The notes under the pieces are model-generated. The model was not told the DNA's origin, made no database searches, and saw only the letters and a program-made list of their open reading frames with translations. A DNA stretch of 64,000 bases from Polyangium sp. 15x6 (GTDB lineage Bacteria; Myxococcota_A; Polyangia; Polyangiales; Polyangiaceae), in assembly GCF_029960785.1 (NCBI RefSeq), contig NZ_JASBQE010000032.1:1-64000 (forward strand). Reading direction: 5' to 3'. The translations under genes were made by a program, and so were the position numbers. Position 1 is the stretch's first letter; each line of letters begins with the position of its first letter. Of this stretch, positions 30,536 to 38,078 are shown piece by piece.

Positions 30536-30997
30536 TCAACTTTCACGCTGCTGCAGGTGATAGACGAGGCCGAGCAAGCCGAGCACGTACGACGCGGGAC
30601 CGAAGCCGGCGACGGTGCCGAGGCACGCGCCGGCCGTGATCGAGTGGTGACGGAAAGGCTCGCGCGCCGCGGTGTTCGTGATGTGCACCTCGACCACGGG
30701 CAGGCCGCTCGCGCGGATGGCGTCGTGCAGCACGACCGAGGTGTGGGTGAGCCCGGCGCCGTTCATGACGATGCCGTGGAAGCCTTCGTCCGCGGCGCGT
30801 CCGATGGCCGTCACGAGCTCGCCCTCGTGGTTCGACTGCAGGAACGACACGAGAACGCCTTCGCTCCGCGCGACCTCCTCGACGGCCTTGTGGATGTCGT
30901 CGAGGGTGGTCGTGCCGTAGATGGAAGGCTCGCGCTTGCCGAGCCTGTCGAGGTTCGGCCCCGAGATGACGAGGATGCGTTTCGGCGAGGTGCTCAC
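30536..30997 (-). CDS. aroQ: Type II 3-dehydroquinate dehydratase
   Basis: This 153-residue shikimate-pathway enzyme dehydrates 3-dehydroquinate to 3-dehydroshikimate. It has GPNLDRLGKREPSIYG with the catalytic Tyr 27 and loop Arg 22, SNHEGELV, the NGAGLTHTS segment and the catalytic His in VEVHITN. The family usually reads NPGAYTHTS at the third motif, so Pro and Tyr are changed here, but the pocket Thr-His-Thr-Ser is intact. GTG 30997 overlaps the stop of the roadblock gene. Confidence 0.93.
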   Translation of the reverse strand: MSTSPKRILVISGPNLDRLGKREPSIYGTTTLDDIHKAVEEVARSEGVLVSFLQSNHEGELVTAIGRAADEGFHGIVMNGAGLTHTSVVLHDAIRASGLPVVEVHITNTAAREPFRHHSITAGACLGTVAGFGPASYVLGLLGLVYHLQQRES

Positions 30998-31350
30998 ATG
31001 TCCTTCAGCAGGACCGGCGCTTTGACGCGCAGCATGTACCGTGCCTTGCCGACGTTACCGTCGGGCCGTACGGAGACTGCGACGAAGTGTCGTTCGTTCA
31101 GCACGCGGATGACCGTCGTCACCTTCGCAGCCTCGATGGCGATCTCGGCGGTATCGCCGGCCTCGAGCATCTGGGCCGCACGCTGGATCGACTTGATGAC
31201 GACGCTGAACTCCGCGCCGATCGTGTTGATGTCGAAGGGGGCGTCGGGCTTCGAGTAGCTGTCGACCGGGATGCCCTCGAAATCCATCAGGAGGCTGGCG
31301 ATGCCACCCTCGGTGCCTTCGACGACCTCCTTGAGGACGCTCTGGAACAT
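30994..31350 (-). CDS. Roadblock/LC7-domain protein
   Basis: This 118-residue single-domain protein starts MFQSVLKEVVEGTEGGIASLLMDFEGIPVD, the typical opening of Roadblock/LC7 proteins, and ends in a strand-rich C-terminus. Such proteins (MglB in Myxococcus is one) form dimers that regulate small Ras-like GTPases. No GTPase gene is adjacent, so the partner is unknown. It is coupled to aroQ by a 4-base overlap and heads the roadblock-aroQ-accB-accC cluster. I chose ATG 31350; a longer frame upstream has no family resemblance. Confidence 0.8.
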   Translation of the reverse strand: MFQSVLKEVVEGTEGGIASLLMDFEGIPVDSYSKPDAPFDINTIGAEFSVVIKSIQRAAQMLEAGDTAEIAIEAAKVTTVIRVLNERHFVAVSVRPDGNVGKARYMLRVKAPVLLKDM

Positions 31351-31570
31351 GGGCTGAAACCTTAGCGAAACCCGAGGCGGACGGGAAAAAGAAAGGGGAG
31401 GTTCGTTCGAAGAGCCTCGGATTTGCGGCCTGGCACCCCAGGACGTCCGTCCGGCCAGGCGCGCTTTCCGTCCTCCGATCGTCCGGGCAGTCTCCAGGGA
31501 GCCACTTTTGCCTCTTGCATCCCGATGCCAACCGGGCCATTCCCGCACCTACGGGCCCGCCCTAACCGGC

Positions 31571-31602
31571 GCTTGACCCTCGTCCCGTCAAGCGGCTAAC
31601 GT
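31571..31602 (+). promoter_or_regulatory. Candidate promoter with inverted repeat
   Basis: TTGACC (31573-31578) and TAACGT (31597-31602) are 18 bases apart. The 7-base inverted repeat GCTTGAC/GTCAAGC (31571-31577 and 31587-31593) covers the -35 box and the spacer, as an operator would. It lies in the 337-base gap between divergent genes and would drive the aconitase-like gene at 31688. No other structure was seen in that gap. Confidence 0.35.
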
Positions 31603-31687
31603 GCGTCGCGGCTACGTGCCCACCGTCCCATCGCGGTGGCACCTGGTTTGTCCACACGTATCCGAACGAGAAGGACGGCCCAAAGAA

Positions 31688-33547
31688 ATGCGCGCACGAG
31701 CCGGGGATCCGCCCCGCACGATGCCCCAGAAGATCCTCGCGGGACGCGCCGCCGATCCGCAGCTCCGAGGAGATCTGGTCCAGGTCAAGGTCGATCAGAT
31801 CATCCTGTCGCGATCGCCCAACCGGGCCCTCGGTGAGGCGCTCTCCGCCGGGATGAAGAAGACCCCGGTCGAGATGGCCGTGGCCTACGACGGCACCTGC
31901 GTGACCGACGCGCGCGCCCTCGCCGACGTGGCCGCCGGCGCGCCGCAAGCCGTCTCGCCGGAGCTGCCTGCGTACAACGTGCCCATCGCCCGCGGCGGCA
32001 TCGGCTTTCCCGCGCCCGTGCACCTCGAGCGCTTCGCCGCGCCAGCGAGGCTCGCGCTCACGGACGACGCGCGCCTCGCCCCCGTCGGCGGAGTCGGGAT
32101 GCTGACCCTCGTGGTCTCCCCGAGCCAGCTCGGCCAGGCCCTCGCGACAGGCTCGACCTGGGTGCGCCCACCACGCAGCGTGCAGATCCACCTCTCGGGC
32201 CGCGTGCGCCCGTTCGTGTGCGCGCGCGACGTGGCGCTCGAGCTCCTGCGCCGGGGCATCGACGAGATCGTGCGGCGCATCGAGGCCGAGCATCACGCCC
32301 CCGTCGTGCTCGAGTTCGCGGGGCCGAGCGCGCGCCTGCTCTCGGTCGCGGAGCGCGCGGTGCTCTGCGGCATCGCGCCCCAGGTCGGCGCCGCCGCGGC
32401 CCTGTTCGTGAGCGACGAGAAGACGGAGGTCTTCCTTCGAGATCAGCGCCGATCCAAGGCGCACCGCGCCCTCGTCCCCGATCCGGGCGCGCCGTGCGAA
32501 GAGGTCGTCTCGCTCGATCTCAGCACGGTGGATCCGCTGCTCATGGACGAGGCGGGCGTCGTGCGACCCGTGCGGGATCTCGCAGGCAAACCCGTGGGCC
32601 AGGTCGTGCTCGGCGGCGACTCCGGCGTGACCCTGCGCGACATGCTCGCGGCCGCGCTCCTCCTCAAGTCGAAGCGTGTTCCTTCCCGGCTCGACCTGCT
32701 CGTCGCGCCGCCGTCGCGCCAGGTGCTCGAGGTCCTCGCGCAGTCGGGCGCGCTCGTGGATCTCGTGGCCACGGGCGCGCGCATCATCGAGCCCGATCGG
32801 CGCGTCGTGACGGGGGAGCTCTATCCGCCGCCGGCGGGGACGATCTCGCTCCGCACGGCGGAGCCAGCGCCGCGCGTGCCAGGCGTGCCGTCGTTCGTCG
32901 TGGCCTCGGCCGAGACGCTCGCGTACGCAGTGGCCACGGGGACCGTCGGCGATCCGCGCTCGTTCAAGCGCCCCGTGCGCGTGACCGTGCCGCGCGCGCT
33001 GCCCACCGACGACGTGCTCGTGCTGCGCGACAAGAAGGGCGAGGGCACGGCCGCAGGCAAGTCGCCCGCGTTGCCGCCGCCAGCGTCGTGGAAGGGTCCG
33101 CTCGTGCTCGCTCTGGTCGAAGGCGCGTCGCGGCCAGGCTCGAACGGCAAATCCACGGAGGCGCAACCGACGCCCGGGGGTCCGCCCATCGCGGGCGGCG
33201 TCGTGGTCGTGCTGCGCTCGCTCGACGAGGTCCGCGCCGTCGTGGAGAAGACGATCGATCTGCCCGCGCTCCGCGCCGTCGTCGCGCCATTCGTCCCAAG
33301 CACCGCGGTAGGAGCGCTCGCGAGCGAAGGCATCGCGACGTTCGAGGTGCCACCCACGTCGCTCGACGGCTTGAAGGGGCAAAAGAGCCTCTCCTTGCCC
33401 GAGCCCGCAGCGTGGGGCGACAAGGTCGGCGCAGTCGTTGGAGAGCAAACGATCGAGATGACCTGGCTCGCACTCGGCGCGGAGCGGACGTGGACGCACG
33501 CGGGCACGTCGCGTTCGCCAGGGTCTTCGAAGGCCTCGAAGGCCTGA
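31688..33547 (+). CDS. Aconitase-fold protein lacking Fe-S cluster ligands
   Basis: This 619-residue protein (ATG 31688) follows the aconitase/isopropylmalate dehydratase plan. An opening like the family's (MPQKILAGRA, then LVQVKVDQIILSRSPN) precedes ATGSTWVRPP with HLSGRVRPFVCARDV, and later LRDMLAAALLLK with LLVAPPSRQVLEVL. The three cluster cysteines are absent: the SCTNGR site reads GGDSGVT (about 307) and the GCGPC site reads PDRRVV. The GADSHT motif is also gone. A hydratase reaction is therefore unlikely; a structural, RNA-binding or novel catalytic role is possible. It ends just before hairpin element C. Confidence 0.7.
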   Translation: MRARAGDPPRTMPQKILAGRAADPQLRGDLVQVKVDQIILSRSPNRALGEALSAGMKKTPVEMAVAYDGTCVTDARALADVAAGAPQAVSPELPAYNVPIARGGIGFPAPVHLERFAAPARLALTDDARLAPVGGVGMLTLVVSPSQLGQALATGSTWVRPPRSVQIHLSGRVRPFVCARDVALELLRRGIDEIVRRIEAEHHAPVVLEFAGPSARLLSVAERAVLCGIAPQVGAAAALFVSDEKTEVFLRDQRRSKAHRALVPDPGAPCEEVVSLDLSTVDPLLMDEAGVVRPVRDLAGKPVGQVVLGGDSGVTLRDMLAAALLLKSKRVPSRLDLLVAPPSRQVLEVLAQSGALVDLVATGARIIEPDRRVVTGELYPPPAGTISLRTAEPAPRVPGVPSFVVASAETLAYAVATGTVGDPRSFKRPVRVTVPRALPTDDVLVLRDKKGEGTAAGKSPALPPPASWKGPLVLALVEGASRPGSNGKSTEAQPTPGGPPIAGGVVVVLRSLDEVRAVVEKTIDLPALRAVVAPFVPSTAVGALASEGIATFEVPPTSLDGLKGQKSLSLPEPAAWGDKVGAVVGEQTIEMTWLALGAERTWTHAGTSRSPGSSKASKA

Positions 33548-33550
33548 GGC

Positions 33551-33895
33551 AGCGTAGCGCCGGGGTTTCACCCCGGACCCCGACCAGGGGTTGTCCACCC
33601 CTGGACCCGGACCAGCGCAAGCGCTGGACCCGGGGTCGATGAACTGCGCGATGCGCAGTTCATCGAACGGGCCGTGGCAAGACCGGTGACGACCTTGCCT
33701 GTCGAGACAGCGGCGACGACGTGCCTGCTCAAGGCTGGGTTTCAGCTGGCAACGCCGCTCGTGGTCTTGCCCCGGGCCCTTCGGAAAAACCGCGCATCGC
33801 GCGGTTTTTCCGCCCTCGGTCCAGGCCGTGCCTGGTCCGGGGTGCAGGGGGCGGACAGCCCCCTGCTGGGGTGCGGGGCAACGCCCCGCGCATCT
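33551..33895. repeat. Paired four-hairpin element, copy C (tail-to-tail)
   Basis: Left array on the plus strand: H1 33560-33576, H2 33584-33604, H3 33612-33627, H4 33638-33664. Right array on the minus strand: H4 33782-33812 (14-pair stem), H3 33821-33835, H2 33844-33866, H1 33873-33889. Between them GGCAAGACC (33676-33684) and GGTCTTGCC (33763-33771) form an inner inverted repeat. The element fills the space between two convergent genes, with each H1 close to a stop codon. Confidence 0.9.
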
Positions 33896-33899
33896 CACG

Positions 33900-36041
33900 T
33901 CACGGGGTTGGCAGCGCCTTCTCCAGCTTGATCGAGGCGAGCATATCTCGCAGCCGCACCGACTGCTCGTTCACCTCGATCTCGAGGATCGTCAGCCGCT
34001 TCGTGATCTCGCCGAGGCGCGTCGACGCCTTGCCGAGACGATCCGTGAAGTCCTGCCGCATCTTTTCGGTGTTCTGCCGCGACACCGTGTCCCGCGGGTC
34101 GTCCTTGATCTTCTCGATCGCCTTCAGGTTCCTCCGGAGCTGCTCGCTCTCGCGCTCCAGCGTGTTCTGCTCGGACTGCAGCTTGTTTCGCTCGTCGAGC
34201 GCCGTCCGCAGCTTCCCGCGCGCGTCCCACGCCTTCTTCAGCTCCGCCACCACGACCTTGTCGGCGCGCGCATCGTTCATGTAGGCCTTCACTGCGTCGT
34301 CGGCGAGCTGCGACAGCGCGTCGACCTGGCGCGTGAAGCTGCGGCGCTCCTCCACGTCGAGCACGTTCGTCCCGCGCTTCGGCGTCGTCTGCGGGACGAG
34401 CGCGCTGCCCGTGCCCACGTTGTCTTCGGTGCCCTTGGGCGGATTCTCGAGCCGCGTACCGGGCATCCGGGCGTGCTTCACGAGCGTCTTCGCGTCGGAG
34501 TCCGTGCCGTTCTTGATCGTGTACTTCGTGTGGTAGACCCAGTCGCGCTCGATGTAGAGCTGCCCCGCCTCGATCTTCGCGAGACGCGCGCTGAGCTCGT
34601 CCTCGGTGCGATCCGTGGTCACGGCGAGACCTCGTTCGAGGGCGAACGGCACCGTCGCCACGGCCCCGGGCGGCAGCGGATCGACCATGCCTTGCCCGAG
34701 GAACGCGCCGCCGTCGAACACCGCGATCGGCCCTTTTTCGAGGATGCCCTTCGTGTTGTTCGTGAAGCGCGCGACGCGGAACGGATGCGAGAACGAGTCG
34801 CGCACGCCGCCGTCCGGCGAGAACAGGAAGATCGCCTCGCCTGGCACGCTTTGCGCGAGCAAGAGCACCATCGTCGCGCTCTTGTTCGGGATATCGACGG
34901 CGAAGGGGAGATCGTAACGCGTCGTGCCGCCTTCCATCGCGACGGCCGCGAGCGCGTTCACGTTGCGCGGGTTCGACGGCGTCACCGGGGGCGGCATCTC
35001 CCTTGGATACGGCGCGGGTGCGGCCGCGGCGCCGGTGGCCGGATATCCGCCGCCGTAGTTTGCCGCGACGCGGCCCTTCTTCGCGGGCGCCGAGCGCGTC
35101 GCCGACGAGCGCGTCGCCTCCCTTCCGCGGCCCTCACCGCTGAAATCGCCGTCTGCCGCCTCGTCCTTCGTGGCCTCGGCCTCGGCGAGCAGACCATCGA
35201 GGCTCTCGCCGCCCTCTTCGGTCCGCGACGCGTCCATCGGCATGGCCGGGGGAGGCGGAGGAGCCGCAGGCGCCATCGTGGGCAGGCTCGTCTCGCCCAC
35301 GGGCACCGACGCGATCACCTCGCCTTGATCCGTCACCACCGGGCGCGGCGGCACCACGGGTTTGTCGAGGGTCGCCTGGAACGCGAGCGGCGCGCCTGCG
35401 ACGAGCGAAAGCCGTACGCCCTTCCAGTCCTCGCCCGACTGGTTCTGCACGATGCCCCAGGCCTGCAGGTCTGCCTTCCCCGTGCCGGCGCTCTCGGCCT
35501 TGCCGATCACCAGGCGATACGAGGGCCGCCAGACCGGCGTCTCCGCGACGTACCCGACCACGAGATCGTGCTCCTCGCCGTCGAGCGTCAGCCGCACCGT
35601 CTCGCGGCCGTCGCCCTTCTTCTTCTTGGGCGGCTTCGGCGGCTGCGGCGGCGGCATCGGCATGCCGTACCGAGGCTCGGGCGCGGGCGGCTCGGCCTCG
35701 CTGTCCTCATCCTCCTCTTCGCCGTCGCCTTCGTCCTTGTCCTTGTCGAGCTCCACCGGGAACGACGCGCTGCGCACGCTGCTCCCGCCTTGCTCCATCA
35801 CCGCGAGCGTGGCGAGGAAGTCGCCGATGCGCTCGGTCCGCACCTTGAACGCGACCTCGGCCTCGTCCACATGCCCCGCGCGCTCGTAGTACCCGACGCC
35901 GTTGCGGTAGATGACCACGCGCCGGAGCGCGAGACCGCTGGCGACGTCCGGTCCCCGCGCACATCCCGCGAGGGGGAGTGCGGAGGCCAGAAGGAGAAAC
36001 CCACCCACAGCGCCCAGTCGAAAGTGAGAAAAGCGGCTCAT
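33900..36041 (-). CDS. DUF4139-like lipoprotein
   Basis: This 713-residue protein has a lipoprotein signal (FLLLASALPLAGC). It then opens RRVVIYRNGVGYYERAG, the kind of start seen in DUF4139/mucoidy-inhibitor A-type proteins, and is followed by beta-rich domains (WRPSYRLVIG, WGIVQNQSGEDWKGVRLSLV). Two low-complexity insertions interrupt these: an acidic/Pro-rich stretch at about 95-140 and a Met/Pro/Gly-rich stretch at about 270-360. The last 190 residues are coiled coil. It is probably an outer-membrane- or periplasm-facing protein of unknown role. ATG 36041 was chosen for its signal peptide. It is divergent from the sulfatase-like gene. Confidence 0.65.
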   Translation of the reverse strand: MSRFSHFRLGAVGGFLLLASALPLAGCARGPDVASGLALRRVVIYRNGVGYYERAGHVDEAEVAFKVRTERIGDFLATLAVMEQGGSSVRSASFPVELDKDKDEGDGEEEDEDSEAEPPAPEPRYGMPMPPPQPPKPPKKKKGDGRETVRLTLDGEEHDLVVGYVAETPVWRPSYRLVIGKAESAGTGKADLQAWGIVQNQSGEDWKGVRLSLVAGAPLAFQATLDKPVVPPRPVVTDQGEVIASVPVGETSLPTMAPAAPPPPPAMPMDASRTEEGGESLDGLLAEAEATKDEAADGDFSGEGRGREATRSSATRSAPAKKGRVAANYGGGYPATGAAAAPAPYPREMPPPVTPSNPRNVNALAAVAMEGGTTRYDLPFAVDIPNKSATMVLLLAQSVPGEAIFLFSPDGGVRDSFSHPFRVARFTNNTKGILEKGPIAVFDGGAFLGQGMVDPLPPGAVATVPFALERGLAVTTDRTEDELSARLAKIEAGQLYIERDWVYHTKYTIKNGTDSDAKTLVKHARMPGTRLENPPKGTEDNVGTGSALVPQTTPKRGTNVLDVEERRSFTRQVDALSQLADDAVKAYMNDARADKVVVAELKKAWDARGKLRTALDERNKLQSEQNTLERESEQLRRNLKAIEKIKDDPRDTVSRQNTEKMRQDFTDRLGKASTRLGEITKRLTILEIEVNEQSVRLRDMLASIKLEKALPTP

Positions 36042-36135
36042 TCGTTGCCTCGAACGCGCGAGGATACGTGGCCTTACACCAAAGTGTGTTGTTTTCGCGG
36101 CCGTCCGGCACGAACGGGGGTAGATAGCCGGCGCC

Positions 36136-37545
36136 ATGCCCTCTGCTCTGCGCTGTACCGCGTTCCTGGCCCTCGTCGGGGCCTCCGCTGCCTGCACCCA
36201 GAACGGCGAATCCCAGCCGCCGAAGCCCGCCGCCACCCCGGCCGCCGAGACCACGAGCGCCGCCGCGCCCGCCACCTCGACCGCGCCCGCCGCGAGCGCA
36301 GCTCCGGCCGCCGCGACCGCCGCCGAGGCTCCGAAGGACGCGCCGGCCGACGCGAAGGGGACGGGGCTCCCCAAGGACCTCAACGTCCTCGTGGTGACGG
36401 TCGATAGCCTGCGGGCCGACATGCCCTGGCTCGGCTACCCGCGCGACATCGCGCCGGTGCTCACGAAGTTCGCGAAGACCGCGGTCTCGTACTCGCGGTT
36501 CTACGCCGTCTCCTCGTACACGGCGATGAGCCTCGGCGGCTTCCTCTCGGGCCGGTATCCGAGCGAGCTCGAGCGGAGCGGCTACTTCTTCGGGAACTAT
36601 CCCGACAGCGTGCTCATGTTCCCGGAGCTTCTGCAGAAGGCCGGCGTGCGCACGTTGACCGCGCACGCGCACTTCTACTTCGATCAAAAGGCCGGCTTCC
36701 GCCAGGGGTTCGACGTCTACGAGATCATCCCGGGCCTCTCGGTCGACAACACCACCGACAAGAACGTCACGAGCCCGCAGCACGTCGATCTCGCGAAGAA
36801 GATCCTCTCGGAGAAGGCGAACACGGGCGGCCGCTTCTTCGCCTGGTTCCACTTCCTCGATCCGCACGATCAGTACATGCCGCACGACGGCATCGGCCCG
36901 TACGGCAAGTCGACGCGCGACAAGTACGACGCCGAGGTCACGTTCACCGATCAGCACCTCGGCAAGCTCTTCGAGTTCGTCGATTCGCAGGAGTGGGGCA
37001 AGCGCACGGCGATCATCGTGTCGAGTGATCACGGCGACGCGTTCGGCGAGCACGGCATGTACCGCCACGGCTTCGAGCTCTGGGACGTGCTCACGCACGT
37101 GCCGCTCATCATCCGCGCCCCGGGCATCGTGCCTCGCCAGATCGACGAGCCGCGCAGCGGCGTGGATCTCGCGCCCACGATCCTCGAGATGTTCGGTCAG
37201 CCGAAGGATCCGGCCATGCAGGGCACGAGCCTCGTGCCCGAGCTCTACGGCAAGGATCCCGAGAAGCGCGACGTGATCCAGGACCTGCCGCGCACGAGCG
37301 ACAACGATCGCCGCCGGGCCTTCGTGCGCGGCGACTTCAAGCTCATCGCCGAGGGCGACGACGCGGGCTACCGCTTCTTCAACCTGAAGGACGATCCGGC
37401 CGAGAAGGTGGATCTCAAGAAGAAGAACGCGGACGAGTTCGAGAAGATCAAGGCCGCGTACAAGGAAAAGAGCGGCACGATCAAGGACGTTTGTCCGAAG
37501 ATGCGCGAGAAGCTCAAGGGCAAGAACAAGAAGAAGCCCTGCTGA
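36136..37545 (+). CDS. Sulfatase-superfamily protein with Ser/Thr at the nucleophile site
   Basis: This 469-residue exported protein has a signal ending GASAAC (possible lipobox) and an Ala/Thr/Pro-rich linker. An alkaline-phosphatase-superfamily domain follows, with metal ligands in VVTVDSLRAD and SSDHGDAFGEHG. The nucleophile segment reads SSYTAMSLGGFLSGRYP. Canonical sulfatases have CxPSR there to make formylglycine, so the likely nucleophile is Thr or Ser, as in phosphoglycerol/phosphoethanolamine transferases or phosphatases. The substrate is unknown. The basic C-terminus (KLKGKNKKKPC) ends in a Cys. Confidence 0.75.
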   Translation: MPSALRCTAFLALVGASAACTQNGESQPPKPAATPAAETTSAAAPATSTAPAASAAPAAATAAEAPKDAPADAKGTGLPKDLNVLVVTVDSLRADMPWLGYPRDIAPVLTKFAKTAVSYSRFYAVSSYTAMSLGGFLSGRYPSELERSGYFFGNYPDSVLMFPELLQKAGVRTLTAHAHFYFDQKAGFRQGFDVYEIIPGLSVDNTTDKNVTSPQHVDLAKKILSEKANTGGRFFAWFHFLDPHDQYMPHDGIGPYGKSTRDKYDAEVTFTDQHLGKLFEFVDSQEWGKRTAIIVSSDHGDAFGEHGMYRHGFELWDVLTHVPLIIRAPGIVPRQIDEPRSGVDLAPTILEMFGQPKDPAMQGTSLVPELYGKDPEKRDVIQDLPRTSDNDRRRAFVRGDFKLIAEGDDAGYRFFNLKDDPAEKVDLKKKNADEFEKIKAAYKEKSGTIKDVCPKMREKLKGKNKKKPC

Positions 37546-37564
37546 AGGAAGGGAGCGACGAGCC

Positions 37565-38077
37565 GTGGACAAACTCACGCGAGGCGCGTCGGGGCTCCGT
37601 CACCTACGGTGGGCGCGGGAGATCTACGCGACCTTGGCCGCCCACGTGGAGCACAGCGGGCTCGACGCCGAGCCGAAGAAGGCGCTGCGCAAGGAGCTCG
37701 GGCGGCTCGACAACTGCATCCAGGAGCTCTCCGGCGCCGTGAAGGGGTACCGCGATTTCCTGGAGCGCGAGCGCGTGCGCTACCGCGGCGCGATCCGCGC
37801 GGCGACCTTCGAGGTGCGCGCCTCCAAGGGCGACCGCCTCGGCGAGGCGACGGCCGCGATGGAGCGTGAGTCGCTGCCGCGACAGCGCACGCTGAAAGCC
37901 GCGCTGGAGCTCGCCATCGCGGAGCTACGCGCCCATCTGTGCGAGATGGACACGCGGATCGCCGGCATCGTCTCGGAGGCCTTCGTGGACAACCTCTACC
38001 CGCCCCTCACGAAGGATCACTCGCGCGTCGCCGACATCGGAGACGACGACGACGACGCGGCCGGCCGCGACGATTGA
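37565..38077 (+). CDS. Small helical protein of unknown function
   Basis: This 170-residue protein starts at GTG 37565, 19 bases after the sulfatase-like gene, with a good Shine-Dalgarno (GGAAGGGAG). The sequence is almost entirely charged helix (ALRKELGRLDNCIQEL, RDFLERERVRYRGAI), suggesting coiled coil. It ends in an acidic tail (DDDDDAAGRDD). It is not recognised. Its stop is two bases from that of the convergent helicase gene. Confidence 0.55.
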   Translation: MDKLTRGASGLRHLRWAREIYATLAAHVEHSGLDAEPKKALRKELGRLDNCIQELSGAVKGYRDFLERERVRYRGAIRAATFEVRASKGDRLGEATAAMERESLPRQRTLKAALELAIAELRAHLCEMDTRIAGIVSEAFVDNLYPPLTKDHSRVADIGDDDDDAAGRDD

Positions 38078-38078
38078 C

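Noticed and set aside
33551-33895. CRISPR array
   Set aside because: Units are palindromic and adjacent, not equal repeats with unique spacers, and no cas gene is present.
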